Of a DNA stretch of 64,000 nucleotides, positions 45,942-55,959 are shown in pieces. This DNA is from Desulfamplus sp964425195 (lineage in GTDB: Bacteria > Desulfobacterota > Desulfobacteria > Desulfobacterales > Desulfobacteraceae): NCBI GenBank assembly GCA_964425195.1, contig CAYRLG010000024.1:1-64000 (forward strand), written 5' to 3'. Both the position numbers and the translations under genes were made by a program. Each line of letters begins with the position of its first letter. Position 1 is the stretch's first letter. The notes below the pieces were generated by a model. It saw nothing but the letters and a program-made list of their open reading frames with translations. It did no database searches and was not told the DNA's origin.

Positions 45942-46850
45942 ATGAAAATTGTATTTGAAAAGATGGAAGGGTTAGGAAACGATTTTATCATGCTTGACGA
46001 TCGAAATGGTAAAATTGCAAACTTGCAAGGTGGTTATCCACAGATAGCAAAACAGCTCTGTTCTCGACACTTTGGGATCGGAGCTGACGGCATTATTATT
46101 CTTCTTAACTCTGCAACAGAGGATGCTGGATTTAGAATTTTCAACTGTGATGGCTCAGAAGCCCAAATGTGCGGCAACGGCATGAGGTGTTTTGCAAAAT
46201 ATCTTTTTGAAAACAAAATTATAAATAAAAATAAAATTACAGTAGAGACCCTTGCAGGAAGAGTCATTCCAGAGATAATTACAGATGAATCAGGCAAAGT
46301 AAAATCTGTATGCGTTGATATGGGAGAACCGATACTAAAACCTGAAAAAATTCCTTTTACTACTCCAACTCAGATGACAGCTTCAGGTGAATTACTCTCT
46401 TCTGGAGGTGAGGCATTTTCTGACGAAACTGCTGTAAACATACCTATTGATGTTAATGGGCATCTATTTAATATCACTGCTGTATCAATGGGAAATCCTC
46501 ATGCCGTTATATTTGTGGATGATGTTTCCACAACTCCAGTTGAAATATACGGAAGAGCAATTGAGAATCACCCAAATTTTCCTCAAAAAACTAATGTTGA
46601 GTTTATCCAGATAGTTGACAGACTCCAGATGAATATGCGTGTGTGGGAGAGAGGGGCTGGAGAGACCCTTGCATGTGGAACCGGAGCCGCTGCCGCACTG
46701 GTAGCTGCAAACCTAAATGGCAAATCTGAACGAAAGGTAAAAATACATCTAAAAGGTGGAACTCTTGATATAGAGTGGCGAGAGGCAGACAACCATGTAT
46801 ATAAAACAGGTTCTGCAAACTCTGTTTTTAAAGGTAGTATTGAGATTTAA
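45942..46850 (+). CDS. dapF: Diaminopimelate epimerase
   Basis: 302 residues; converts LL- to meso-diaminopimelate for lysine and peptidoglycan. The two catalytic Cys are Cys77 in QMCGNGMRCFAKYLFE and Cys245 in GAGETLACGTGAAAA. The N-terminus FEKMEGLGNDFIMLD is typical. Residues 140-170 include an insertion (TASGELLSSGGEAFSDETA) that makes it about 25 residues longer than common forms. GGAG lies about 10 bases before ATG 45942. It converges on yhaN with a 55-bp gap in which I see no hairpin. Confidence 0.96.
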   Translation: MKIVFEKMEGLGNDFIMLDDRNGKIANLQGGYPQIAKQLCSRHFGIGADGIIILLNSATEDAGFRIFNCDGSEAQMCGNGMRCFAKYLFENKIINKNKITVETLAGRVIPEIITDESGKVKSVCVDMGEPILKPEKIPFTTPTQMTASGELLSSGGEAFSDETAVNIPIDVNGHLFNITAVSMGNPHAVIFVDDVSTTPVEIYGRAIENHPNFPQKTNVEFIQIVDRLQMNMRVWERGAGETLACGTGAAAALVAANLNGKSERKVKIHLKGGTLDIEWREADNHVYKTGSANSVFKGSIEI

Positions 46851-46905
46851 CGTTACTCTTCTGCTGCTTGGCTGTTTAACCCATAAGGCTCTTAAAATAC
46901 CATTT

Positions 46906-49900
46906 TTATCCTCTTGTAGGTGTTAACCGATGAAGACTAAATTTATCTCTGCCCAAAGTTGCGTAACATAGCTCTATAAGGTGCTCATGGTGGGTAAAAA
47001 GAAACGTTTGAGTACGTTTTGCCAATGATGCCAGTTCAGGAAGAGTTGCTCCTACTCTCTCATCATCAAAGGTAATTAACAGGTCATCAAGAATAAGTGG
47101 CATTGGCTCATGTTGTTCAAGATAGCTATAAAGTGCTGCAATACGCAAAGCAAGATAGAGTTGATCCCTTGTTCCATCGCTCATTCCTTCAATCGGCACT
47201 TCAGATTGTTCTGGACGTAAACCAACAAGGATGGGGGTATCATCAGCATTAAATTTAGCACCAAGTCCTGAGAATGCCTCCAGAGTAATGTTTTTAAATA
47301 TCTGTCCAGACCTCTCCAATAGAGGTCCTTGATTCTCTTTTCTAAATCGCTCAATCTGCGTCTGCAAAAAATAGATAGCTAAACGGAGTTGTATAAAACG
47401 TTGTGAATCCTGTTTTAATAGGGCAGCACAAGATTCTGCCTGCTGACGATAGTTTGAAGCAGCATCTCCTGAATTCTCAAGTCTTCTTTTTCTCTCTTTG
47501 AGCGAATACAGAGCATCATTAATATTTTGGAGTTCCTCTGCCTTCTCCTGCTTTAACCTATTAAGATTGTTTTTTCTCGCAGATATAGTCTCACTATCTT
47601 CAGCTTTAATAAGAGTGATAAATTGATCTACAATCTGACTTCGAGCAAGAGCACTTAATGTGTCTCGAAAAATATTAATCTGATTTTGTATTTTATTTTT
47701 AAGCTCCAAATTTGCAATTAAAGACTCTAACTCTTCTGTTGTATCAAGTTTTCCTAAAGAGATTAACTCTTCCAATGTTCGAGTAGCTTGAATAGATGCT
47801 ATTTTTGCATCAACAAGCTCATTATTAGACTCCTCTATCTGCTCTATAAGCTGATTGTAACGAACTTGAGCCTCTTTTGCACTGCTAAGTGCATTCCAAA
47901 GTCTTGATATCTTGTTTTCTGTTCTATCTTCAACTTCTGATAAAATCTCTACTCTGCCAAAACCATCATTTTGATTTTTAATAGCATTATAGAGTATGTT
48001 TACCTCCTGTTCATATTGTTGGAATTTTGAAGCCACCTTCTCATACTTTGCAATCAATTTTTTCCACCTGTCAAATATTCCAAGAATTTCAACACGTTCT
48101 TTTAAAATAGCTAATCCAGATGCAGGAGAGATATCTTCTGGAAGACCAATTTTTGCACACTGCCTTATCCACATCTTTTGGGCACTCTCTCTGTTTCTAT
48201 CTATTCTTAGACTATCTTGCATAAAAGTTTCCAGCTGACTTTTAAGGGTAGAAAGCTCTTCTAAGATACCTTCTCTTCTACCTCTTAACTCTTCACCGTG
48301 CTGAACCAGTTGTCTTGCCTTTTCAAAAAGAAGCTCAAATTGATTATCTTGTGATAAACCAAGAACAGTACTAAGCTCTTTTTTTGCCTGCTCTATCTGA
48401 TTGACTTTTCGTGCTAAGGAGCTTTCAGAAGTCCTTAATTGACGAAGTAAATTTTTAAACTGACTCCATTTTTCTCGCCACTCGTCCATCTCAACAGGAG
48501 ACAAAGGGGTAATTTCACATTCAAGCCATATAGATTCCCAAGATGATTGTACCTCTTTTAATTTAGTTTGAAGCCGATTTATAGCCTCTTGAGCATCTCT
48601 GTTTTGCTGTTCAGATTTAGCTATCTGAAATCTTTTTTCCTCTACTTGTGCCACGACTTCAGCATTTTCAAGCAGTTTATCAGCAATATAATCAGCTTGT
48701 GCAACTAATTGTGGAAAAGTCTCTTCAAGAGGAAGATTTTGAATAAATTCACTTTTATAAATATACTCGCCATGATTATCTTTTTGACTAATATCTGTAT
48801 ATCCTTTCCAATCTGCAAGAACTAATTTCCAACCATAATCTCTATCTTCTCTTGCTTTACAAAGAGCCTCTTGTGACGGCAAGACTCCACGCCTATCAAT
48901 ACGCCCAAGTTCAGCATGGATAGACTCTATCCGCCTCTTTCCATCGGCTATTTTATTCTCTTCAATCTTGATTAGCCTCTTTATCTCAGCCATCTCTTCA
49001 CTGATCCTATGTATAGTTGACTTTGCTGGAACAGGAAGGTTTCCGGTTTTGTTTAGATCATTAGGGGCATCTTTAAGCTCTTTATGGAGATTATCTATCT
49101 CTAATTTAAGCCGTTCAACCTCAAATTGATCCCCAGCAAGAGTTTTATTCGCATCAGTTGCTCCTGCTGCTGTGGAAAGTGCATCCCTTAAAGAAGTTAG
49201 ATCATTTTTTGGGGAATTTTTTAACTTGTTCTCTTTTGCCTGAATCTGCCTTTGCGTATCCTCAATTTTATCTCTATTTTTATCATGCTCCTCAAGAGCC
49301 TTTTGAAGAGAGTTGGCTGACTCTTCAAAGCTGAGGCGATCAGTACTGCTTAATCTTAACTGTTCAAGTTCACAGATACTGCCATTAAACCCAATATTGT
49401 CTATCGCACTTTGTAAAACTGCTTCAATCTCTGCAATTTCAGTTTCAAGCTCAATTAACGAACTTTTTTTCCCATAAAGTCTCATGTTTTGATGCAGACG
49501 CTCTATAGTATCTGATTCAGCCATAATTAAAGGAGATGTCTTGCATGATGCTAATTGATTTTTAAGCTTTTCAATATGATTTGTAAGACGATTAAGCTCT
49601 GATTGCGCATCACTTACCGATTTTTTCGCACCTCTTGCTCTCTCAACAAAACTATTTGAAACATCAGGAAGCAGAGGGAGCTGCTCTAACCTTCTTACCT
49701 CCTCTTCTAAACGACCAACTGTAGGAAAAGCATCTTCACATCGGTTAAGCCACTCTAAATCTCTTGTAAGCTCTAAAATCTCATTCTCCAATTTAGCCTT
49801 ATCTGACTTGGCAGAGGCAATATCTTTTTCTATACTCTCCCACAATTCAGGATTTACAGCAACTTCACGGCTCAGTTTTAAAAGCTCTTTATATCTGTTA

Positions 49901-50460
49901 GATTGTGGGCGTATCGTAACATTTGCTATTGTTCTTCCTTTAAATAAAGATTCTGCCTCTTGAATTAGCGATTTTAAGACCACTTGAACAGGAGTTCCAC
50001 CTAAACTTGCTGAAAATAGAGCATTACCAATATTGCCTTCTCCTCTAAGAAGCTCTTCCGCCCCTTCACGTAACTCTTGAGTACCAAGTCCAAACATTGT
50101 GGAGAAATATCTCTGATCAACACTACCTAAGAACTTAAGCAGAGAATTTTCAGGCAGAGGATCACCAGCTTCATTTAGTAGTGTATTTTTATTCCCTTTG
50201 CGGCGTTGAAATGTAAGACGTTCCCCCAAACTATTAATAACCTCTCCAATTATCCGCATCTCTTTATAATCGTGCAAAAAATTGTCTGAAGAGTGCCCAT
50301 GAATACCAAACAGTAGATCTCGAAACGCCCGTAAGAGAGAGCTTTTTCCAGCTTCATTTGAACCGTAAATAATATGAAGATCGCTTTTATCTTGTGAAAA
50401 TTTCATATCAAGGTTAGTAAAAGGACCAAAAGCAGGTATAAGTAGTCTGTCAAATCTCAT
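46906..50460 (-). CDS. yhaN: YhaN-type SMC/Rad50-like ATPase
   Basis: 1,184 residues from ATG 50460, which has GAGGAG 7 bases upstream; a TTG five codons earlier overlaps that site and is unlikely. Walker A is YGSNEAGKSSLLRA at 32-45. The middle 850 residues are long coiled coils rich in E, K, Q and L. Near the C-terminus come EGMSDGTRDQLYLALRIA (signature) and LILDDLLITFDD (Walker B), then a His-rich switch FLFTHHEHL. This is the Rad50-like partner of the nuclease encoded just upstream. The pair probably acts in DNA end processing or repair. I see no Cys-x-x-Cys zinc hook. Confidence 0.9.
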   Translation of the reverse strand: MRFDRLLIPAFGPFTNLDMKFSQDKSDLHIIYGSNEAGKSSLLRAFRDLLFGIHGHSSDNFLHDYKEMRIIGEVINSLGERLTFQRRKGNKNTLLNEAGDPLPENSLLKFLGSVDQRYFSTMFGLGTQELREGAEELLRGEGNIGNALFSASLGGTPVQVVLKSLIQEAESLFKGRTIANVTIRPQSNRYKELLKLSREVAVNPELWESIEKDIASAKSDKAKLENEILELTRDLEWLNRCEDAFPTVGRLEEEVRRLEQLPLLPDVSNSFVERARGAKKSVSDAQSELNRLTNHIEKLKNQLASCKTSPLIMAESDTIERLHQNMRLYGKKSSLIELETEIAEIEAVLQSAIDNIGFNGSICELEQLRLSSTDRLSFEESANSLQKALEEHDKNRDKIEDTQRQIQAKENKLKNSPKNDLTSLRDALSTAAGATDANKTLAGDQFEVERLKLEIDNLHKELKDAPNDLNKTGNLPVPAKSTIHRISEEMAEIKRLIKIEENKIADGKRRIESIHAELGRIDRRGVLPSQEALCKAREDRDYGWKLVLADWKGYTDISQKDNHGEYIYKSEFIQNLPLEETFPQLVAQADYIADKLLENAEVVAQVEEKRFQIAKSEQQNRDAQEAINRLQTKLKEVQSSWESIWLECEITPLSPVEMDEWREKWSQFKNLLRQLRTSESSLARKVNQIEQAKKELSTVLGLSQDNQFELLFEKARQLVQHGEELRGRREGILEELSTLKSQLETFMQDSLRIDRNRESAQKMWIRQCAKIGLPEDISPASGLAILKERVEILGIFDRWKKLIAKYEKVASKFQQYEQEVNILYNAIKNQNDGFGRVEILSEVEDRTENKISRLWNALSSAKEAQVRYNQLIEQIEESNNELVDAKIASIQATRTLEELISLGKLDTTEELESLIANLELKNKIQNQINIFRDTLSALARSQIVDQFITLIKAEDSETISARKNNLNRLKQEKAEELQNINDALYSLKERKRRLENSGDAASNYRQQAESCAALLKQDSQRFIQLRLAIYFLQTQIERFRKENQGPLLERSGQIFKNITLEAFSGLGAKFNADDTPILVGLRPEQSEVPIEGMSDGTRDQLYLALRIAALYSYLEQHEPMPLILDDLLITFDDERVGATLPELASLAKRTQTFLFTHHEHLIELCYATLGRDKFSLHRLTPTRG

Positions 50461-50492
50461 GATTTTTCTCCTCAAATTTTTTCCATTAATTT

Positions 50493-51761
50493 CTAAAAAC
50501 AGAGATCATAACTGTTACCACCTTTTGCCCCCAAAGCATCAAGGATAATAGAGCGTACATCTTCTAATAGAGCAGTGCTATTATCTCCGAAAAACTGCTC
50601 TTCTACCTCTTTGCGTATCTCATTTGGCAGAACCCCAAGCATCTCTTTAATTTCAGAAGGATAATTTTTAGGCTCAATTTTGGCATGTTCAATAGTTTCA
50701 AGAACGATTTTAGTAAGCAGATCTCTTTGTGCAAGCTGCTTAAGATCATATATTGGAGTTGTTAAGATTTTCAACTTTTCAATCCATACTAACTCTTCTC
50801 CATAATCTTGAGCAATACCAAGAATTTGAGCACGCCAATGAGAAATTTCCCGATGAAAAGAGCCGTGAAGTTTTGTAGCTCCTTTAAAAATTATGCGTGC
50901 AGCAACAAGTCGCCCTTCAGCTCCATTTACAGCAGAGGCAATAGATTGAGAGAGTTCATTTAAAGCATCTTCCTCATATTCCATCCCTGTAAGATCAATA
51001 TCAAGAGTCTGCCATCTAACAACATCTATATTATGGAAATCGACACTTAACACCTCAAAAGAGTCACTTATCGTAACAAGAAAGCAGCCACGCTCTCCAC
51101 TCTCTCTTATATCACGTCCTTGACAGTTGCCTGAAAATACGATCCAAGGCTCTTTACTTATCACTTCTGGTTGATGAATATGACCAAGTGCCCAATATCC
51201 ATATCCTTTTTGACGTAAATCTGCTTCTGAGCATGGAGAATATATGTCGTGACCTGTTCGCCCTGTCAAACTGGTATGTAAAAGCCCTATATTGAATCTG
51301 TTTGGTACAGCAACTGGATACTCTTTTGCAAAATTTTCAGGTACAGCACGGTTTGGAAAGCCCCTCCCATGAATTATCACAGGATGCCCTACAACTTCTA
51401 ACGACTCTGTTGTTCGTGTGGAAAAAACATGAACATTGTCTGGTAGATTAAGTCTCTTGGAGATAACCGAAGCTGCATCGTGGTTGCCAGCAACTATATA
51501 AACAGAGATACCGTTCTGTTTAAGTTTTGCCATCTCTCCTCTGAAAAAGAGTCCTGTACTATAATCTTTCCAATCTCCATCATAGATATCTCCAGCAATG
51601 ACCATAAAATCTACATTTTCGTCAATTGCGAGTTGAACAAGGTTTTGAAAAGCACGACGAGTTGCACTGCGAAGAGTATCAACAGGTGCCCCTTCATAAG
51701 AGTTTAATCCTTTAAGAGGGCTATCAATGTGAGAGTCTGAAGCGTGAAGAAAACGTATCAT
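50493..51761 (-). CDS. yhaO: YhaO-type metallophosphoesterase (Mre11/SbcD-like)
   Basis: 422 residues from ATG 51761, with GGAG about 10 bases upstream. An in-frame TTG five codons earlier lies on that site. The five calcineurin-like motifs are present: HASDSHIDSPL at the N-terminus, IAGDIYDGDW, VAGNHDAAS, LLHTSLTG and ALGHIHQPEV. These bind two metals for phosphodiester cleavage. The C-terminal 200 residues are the capping region of the family. It lies 32 bp before yhaN on the same strand and is probably co-transcribed; together they form a nuclease-ATPase complex like Mre11-Rad50. Confidence 0.9.
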   Translation of the reverse strand: MIRFLHASDSHIDSPLKGLNSYEGAPVDTLRSATRRAFQNLVQLAIDENVDFMVIAGDIYDGDWKDYSTGLFFRGEMAKLKQNGISVYIVAGNHDAASVISKRLNLPDNVHVFSTRTTESLEVVGHPVIIHGRGFPNRAVPENFAKEYPVAVPNRFNIGLLHTSLTGRTGHDIYSPCSEADLRQKGYGYWALGHIHQPEVISKEPWIVFSGNCQGRDIRESGERGCFLVTISDSFEVLSVDFHNIDVVRWQTLDIDLTGMEYEEDALNELSQSIASAVNGAEGRLVAARIIFKGATKLHGSFHREISHWRAQILGIAQDYGEELVWIEKLKILTTPIYDLKQLAQRDLLTKIVLETIEHAKIEPKNYPSEIKEMLGVLPNEIRKEVEEQFFGDNSTALLEDVRSIILDALGAKGGNSYDLCF

Positions 51762-52109
51762 ATAAACAGTCTCCAATTATCTCTTTTAAATTTAGGAATG
51801 TGAATTTAATAACACCCTAAAGTTGATGTTTGTAGAGGTATGATAGAATAGTTCCATTTAGGTAAAACATCATGAAAGTTGATTTTCATATTCTCCTTAA
51901 ATCCATCAGCAGTTTTTCGTCCTTATATTAAACGTTTTATCTATTATTGAAGTAAAAACTTTTAAACCCGTAGATGTTTTAGTTTTAGTTTTACTAATTA
52001 CCTCGTTGACAATATTGAGATAGGGGAGTTTTATATTGCGATCCTTCACATTGCAGTTCAGAAAACTATTGGATTTTGTTGTATCTATGATGTGTGATTC
52101 ATAGTCAGA
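51762..52109. other. Intergenic region upstream of yhaO
   Basis: 348 bp between the PAS-GGDEF gene stop and the yhaO start, both on minus. It should hold the yhaO promoter. I see no hairpin with a T-run, no tRNA and no credible small gene; a 19-codon ATG frame near 51870 on plus has no ribosome site. Confidence 0.45.
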
Positions 52110-53090
52110 TTATTGGGAGATGATATCAGATATTTGTGCAAAAACTCTATCTCTACCAAGTTTTTTTGCCTGATAAAGTGCAACATCAGCCTTTTCAATA
52201 AGTGTTGCTGGCGATGTTGTATTTGTCGGAATAGTAGTTGATAGACCCACACTTATGGTAACACAGTTATGTACTTTAGAGTATTCGTGGGGAATTTTAA
52301 GGTTTTTGACGGCATTTCTTAAATTTTCAGCCACTATAATAGCACCGTCCATTGCTGTATCAGGAAGCACTACAACAAACTCTTCTCCTCCATACCGTGC
52401 TGCAAGGTCTGCTGGTCTTCTACAGGTCGCTGCAATAGATTGAGCCACCTGACGTAAAGTATCATCCCCACCTTGATGTCCATAGTTGTCGTTATACGGT
52501 TTAAAAAAGTCAATATCGCATAAAATAAGAGATAGGGGACTCTTCTCTCTTGATGCCCTTTTCCACTCCGAGCTTAAGTAGTCATCAAATTTTCTTCTAT
52601 TGGGAATTTTAGTTAAACCATCAAGGGTCGCAATACGGATAAGCTGTGCATTTGCCTCTTGTAACTCTTTTTCCATACGAATATTTCTGGTAATATCCAT
52701 TACAAAGCCATAAAAACCAGTGGAACGACCCTCTATATTAAACGCTCTTTTGGCATAGGTGCTTGACCAAAATGTAGAGCCGTTCTTTTTTTTAAGTTTG
52801 CATCTAAAACCGATAACTTGTTCTGCTTCAAAAAGGTGAAAAAAGAACTGCTCTGCAGCTTCATCTGTTGCAAACATCTGGGAAGCAATATCTGTCATCT
52901 GTTGGATAAGTGAATTAGGACTTTCATAGCCAAGCATCCACGCCATCTCAGAATTTGCAATTACAAATTTGCCCTCATCACTTGCCTGAAATATGCCAAT
53001 AGGGGCAAAGCCCATAAAATCATCGATTTTTCGTCTCAATTCATGGATTAAGTTCTGGTTATCTATTTTCTCTTCACGTTTACACATCAT
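52110..53090 (-). CDS. PAS domain diguanylate cyclase (GGDEF)
   Basis: About 326 residues from ATG 53090; the frame extends 17 codons upstream only with a TTG start. A second ATG follows at 53087. Residues 20-145 are a PAS domain (FAPIGIFQASDEGKFVIAN, MDITRNIRMEKELQ). The GGDEF domain follows with DGLTKIPNRRKFDDYL and the active-site GGEEF. An RPAD sequence five residues before GGEEF matches the inhibitory I-site (RxxD), so product feedback is likely. It makes c-di-GMP from two GTP. No membrane segment is visible, so it is probably cytoplasmic and senses an internal signal. Confidence 0.9.
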   Translation of the reverse strand: MMCKREEKIDNQNLIHELRRKIDDFMGFAPIGIFQASDEGKFVIANSEMAWMLGYESPNSLIQQMTDIASQMFATDEAAEQFFFHLFEAEQVIGFRCKLKKKNGSTFWSSTYAKRAFNIEGRSTGFYGFVMDITRNIRMEKELQEANAQLIRIATLDGLTKIPNRRKFDDYLSSEWKRASREKSPLSLILCDIDFFKPYNDNYGHQGGDDTLRQVAQSIAATCRRPADLAARYGGEEFVVVLPDTAMDGAIIVAENLRNAVKNLKIPHEYSKVHNCVTISVGLSTTIPTNTTSPATLIEKADVALYQAKKLGRDRVFAQISDIISQ

Positions 53091-53162
53091 AATATTTAAT
53101 ATCTCTTTTTGATTAGCTAAAAACCTCTTCTGTTTAATCAAAAATTAAAGAGCGTATCAACC

Positions 53163-54362
53163 TTAAATCACAACTATATTTTCAGGGTAATGAGCTAAAG
53201 ATTTAAGCCCCATTTTTGTTACAACAAATGTGTTTTCAATACCAACAACCCCCTTGCCGGGCATTATAGCTTTTGGCTCAAGGGCAAGAGTCATACCTTC
53301 TTGTAATGTAAGGGTTTGTCCTTTTGCGATAAATGGAAATTCGTCAAGCTCCATTCCAATTCCATGCCCTGTAAAGCGGATTTTTCTATCTCCTATACCC
53401 ATAAAAAACTCATCATACCCGGTTGATTTAGCTTTTTGCACCATAAGCTCATAAAGTTCTCCGGTAGCCATACCTGGTTTTCCAGCCTCTTTTGCAACTG
53501 TTTGAACTTCAAGCATTGCCTCATGTGCTCTTAAAAATTCGTCAGCAACATCTCCTATTGAGAAGATTCTTGCATGGTCAGAGAGATATCCATTAAGTGC
53601 AAACACATAGTCAACAAGTACTGGCTCATTTTTTCCTATTTTGTTAAATCCAGCTCCTTGAGATGTTGCAACACCTGGTCCATGCCCACCAGTAGGGGAT
53701 GCCATATAGCTTGGAACGGCTGCTGCTGCTCCAGACATGATATGACCATAAAATATCTCGTTTCCCCACAACCTCATTCTTATGATTCCTTGATGCCCAA
53801 GAGATCTTGCAAATGCTTCAAGTTCTCCTGCAAGCTCAATTTCGCTCTTTCCAGTATCCAGCAGCTCAGGTACTTTTGCCGCAACCTTGTCTGACATTGA
53901 TGCTGCTTTTTCCATCAACTCTATCTCATAATGAGATTTTACAGCACGAACAAGGCGGATTTCAGTTGATATATCTTTTATATCTCTGTTTTTAAATATA
54001 CTTTTATATTGAAAATATAGATTTGTTGGAACTACATCAAGCTCCATTCCAATGTTTAGTGGAATAGGATAATTCATATCGTTGAGTAAGTTTGGAATCT
54101 CTTTGGGACTTATGATTGATACAACCGACTCAATTGGAGATTCAGATTTTGCACGGTCGTAATCTTTAAATATCATAAGAAGCGGCTTGCCTTGAGCTGG
54201 TACGTAAAGCCAGCCTTGCTGAAAAGTTCCGCTGAAATAGAAAAAATCTGATTTTTGCAGTATCAACGCTCCGCTGATATCATTTTTTGTAAGTACATTT
54301 TGAAGATTATCAATTCTGCTGTCTATCTCCTGCTTAGGAGTGGCTTGGCTATAATTTTCCAT
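53163..54362 (-). CDS. M24 family metallopeptidase (Xaa-Pro aminopeptidase type)
   Basis: 399 residues: an N-terminal creatinase-like domain (about 1-155) and a C-terminal pita-bread peptidase domain. The metal ligands appear in order: Asp in VDYVFALNGYLSDHARIF (two Asp), His in FTGHGIGMELDEFPF, Glu in LALEPKAI and Glu in VGIENTFVV. These bind the two-metal centre of prolidase/aminopeptidase P enzymes. It probably removes N-terminal residues before Pro. The ATG at 54362 gives MENYSQ, with GGAAT about 12 bases upstream. It lies 72 bp upstream of the GGDEF gene on the same strand; no functional link is evident. Confidence 0.9.
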   Translation of the reverse strand: MENYSQATPKQEIDSRIDNLQNVLTKNDISGALILQKSDFFYFSGTFQQGWLYVPAQGKPLLMIFKDYDRAKSESPIESVVSIISPKEIPNLLNDMNYPIPLNIGMELDVVPTNLYFQYKSIFKNRDIKDISTEIRLVRAVKSHYEIELMEKAASMSDKVAAKVPELLDTGKSEIELAGELEAFARSLGHQGIIRMRLWGNEIFYGHIMSGAAAAVPSYMASPTGGHGPGVATSQGAGFNKIGKNEPVLVDYVFALNGYLSDHARIFSIGDVADEFLRAHEAMLEVQTVAKEAGKPGMATGELYELMVQKAKSTGYDEFFMGIGDRKIRFTGHGIGMELDEFPFIAKGQTLTLQEGMTLALEPKAIMPGKGVVGIENTFVVTKMGLKSLAHYPENIVVI

Positions 54363-54432
54363 AAATTATTCTATTCCTTTTTAAACGATATCAAAATGTT
54401 ACCAACTTTTTATAGGCTTATTTGATTGATTG

Positions 54433-54819
54433 CTATTCAGGCATGGGGTATTTTCCTAATGGTGCAAAGCAGACTTGAGCTAACTTGAAATGAGCAAAAC
54501 CAAAAGGAATACCAATAATGGTGAGACAAAGAGTAGCACCAGCAAGAATATGAGAAATAGAGAGCCAGATTCCAGCAAAGATAATCCATAAAAAATTGGC
54601 AAGACCTGTTCCAAAAATTCTTGTTTTCCCAATCTCTTCAGCACCAACTAATTTTTTGCCAAAAGGAAAAGCTGCAAAACCAGCTATTCTGAATGCTGCA
54701 TAAGCAAATGGAATGCCGATAATCGTAATAAACAATAGACACCCTGCCAACATCCATAATGCCCAAGAAAGAATACCGCCTCCAAAAAGAAACCAGAGAA
54801 TGTTTAGTAATAATGTCAT
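54433..54819 (-). CDS. yccF: YccF family inner-membrane protein
   Basis: 128 residues, four hydrophobic segments. It contains two copies of the DUF307 motif: LLFITIIGIPFAYAAFRIAG in the first half and LCLTIIGIPFGFAHFKLAQ in the second, followed by PLGK. YccF proteins are small membrane proteins of unknown function. AAGGAA lies 7 bases before ATG 54819. It is a solitary gene between a peptidase gene and a region with nested inverted repeats. Confidence 0.9.
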   Translation of the reverse strand: MTLLLNILWFLFGGGILSWALWMLAGCLLFITIIGIPFAYAAFRIAGFAAFPFGKKLVGAEEIGKTRIFGTGLANFLWIIFAGIWLSISHILAGATLCLTIIGIPFGFAHFKLAQVCFAPLGKYPMPE

Positions 54820-54862
54820 TGCATTTTCCTTCTATCTAAGTATTTTTTCTAAAAATACCAGA

Positions 54863-54955
54863 TTTCTCAATATTTTGGCTCTCTAATATTTTCCGAATCA
54901 GCAAGAATTTTATCGATCACGGAAAAGCTCGGAGAGCCTTTATTTTATTGAGAAA
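54863..54955. repeat. Three nested inverted repeats spanning 93 bp
   Basis: Three stems lie one inside the other: TTTCTCAATA/TATTGAGAAA (54863-54872, 54946-54955), GGCTCTC/GAGAGCC (54877-54883, 54932-54938) and TTTTCCG/CGGAAAA (54889-54895, 54920-54926). The whole sequence could fold as one interrupted hairpin. It begins 6 bp after the stop of the hydroxybutyryl-CoA dehydrogenase gene. It could be a terminator, an RNA structure or a small mobile repeat. Confidence 0.7.
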
Positions 54956-54960
54956 CCACT

Positions 54961-55812
54961 CTATTTGTAGTCATAAAAACCTTTGCCAGATTTTCTTCCA
55001 AGCCAGCCAGCTTCAACATATTTTCTTAAAAGCGGGCATGGTCTATATTTGGAGTCTTTAAATCCATCATACAAGGTCTCCATAATAGCAAGGCAGGTGT
55101 CAAGACCAATAAGATCAGCAAGTGCAAGAGGTCCCATTGGATGGTTCATACCAAGTTTCATAACAGTATCAATATCTTCTGCCTTTCCAACACTCTGATA
55201 GAGGCAAAATACTGCTTCGTTAATCATCGGCATCAATATTCTGTTTGCAATAAATCCCGGAAAATCATTTGCCTCTGCTGGAGTTTTTCCAAATTTTTTG
55301 CTCAACTCCCATGTGATGTTAAAGGTCTCTTCAGAGGTTGGCAGCCCCTTGATTATCTCAACAAGTTTCATTACTGGTACAGGATTCATAAAGTGCATAC
55401 CAATAACTTTATCAGGACGTTTTGTTCTTGCTGCAATTCTGCCTATTGGAATTGATGATGTGTTGGTAGATAAAATGGCGTGAGGAGGGCATATTTTATC
55501 AAGGTCTTCAAATATCTTAAACTTTAGGTCTTCTCTTTCTACAGCAGCTTCAACAACAAAATCGACATCTGCCATATCGCTTAAATTTACAGTGGTTTTT
55601 ATTCTTGCAAGCGTGGCATCCATTTCCGATTGCTCAAGTTTGCCTTTGCTTACGCTCTTTTCTAAATTCTTTTTGATATTAGCAACACCTTTTGCTGTAA
55701 ACTCCTCTTTTATATCGCTCATCAAAACTTCAAGACCGCTTGCTGCTGCAATTTGAGCAATACCATTTCCCATCTGACCTGAACCAATAACTCCAAATTT
55801 TTTTACTTCCAT
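54961..55812 (-). CDS. hbd: 3-hydroxybutyryl-CoA dehydrogenase
   Basis: 283 residues, standard length. The N-terminal NAD-binding motif is GSGQMGNGIAQIAAASG at 10-26; the catalytic His-Glu segment is HFMNPVPVMKLVEII near 139, and NRILMPMINEAV plus LADLIGLDTCL mark the C-terminal dimer domain. It interconverts acetoacetyl-CoA and (S)-3-hydroxybutyryl-CoA. The ATG at 55812 begins MEVKKFGVIG. Its natural partner, acetyl-CoA acetyltransferase, lies 1.8 kb upstream on the same strand with a restriction-modification cassette between them. The (S) product cannot feed PhaC without dehydration and PhaJ. Confidence 0.95.
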   Translation of the reverse strand: MEVKKFGVIGSGQMGNGIAQIAAASGLEVLMSDIKEEFTAKGVANIKKNLEKSVSKGKLEQSEMDATLARIKTTVNLSDMADVDFVVEAAVEREDLKFKIFEDLDKICPPHAILSTNTSSIPIGRIAARTKRPDKVIGMHFMNPVPVMKLVEIIKGLPTSEETFNITWELSKKFGKTPAEANDFPGFIANRILMPMINEAVFCLYQSVGKAEDIDTVMKLGMNHPMGPLALADLIGLDTCLAIMETLYDGFKDSKYRPCPLLRKYVEAGWLGRKSGKGFYDYK

Positions 55813-55959
55813 TTTTTAAAAGTTCCTTATATTTCTTTTGTTTGGATTTCATTACAAGAGACATTATGGATACTTGCCTCTATTGTATTGTGTAAATAAT
55901 TATGCCACAACAGACATAATTAACTTTAAATTCAATCTACTCTACTTATAGCTTTATGG

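Noticed and set aside
55141..55455. 104-codon plus-strand frame in the hydroxybutyryl-CoA dehydrogenase gene
   Set aside because: Antisense shadow of a conserved enzyme.
55897..55922. 8-bp hairpin TAATTATG/CATAATTA after the restriction endonuclease gene
   Set aside because: Very A/T-rich, weak stem and poor T-run; not convincing as a terminator.
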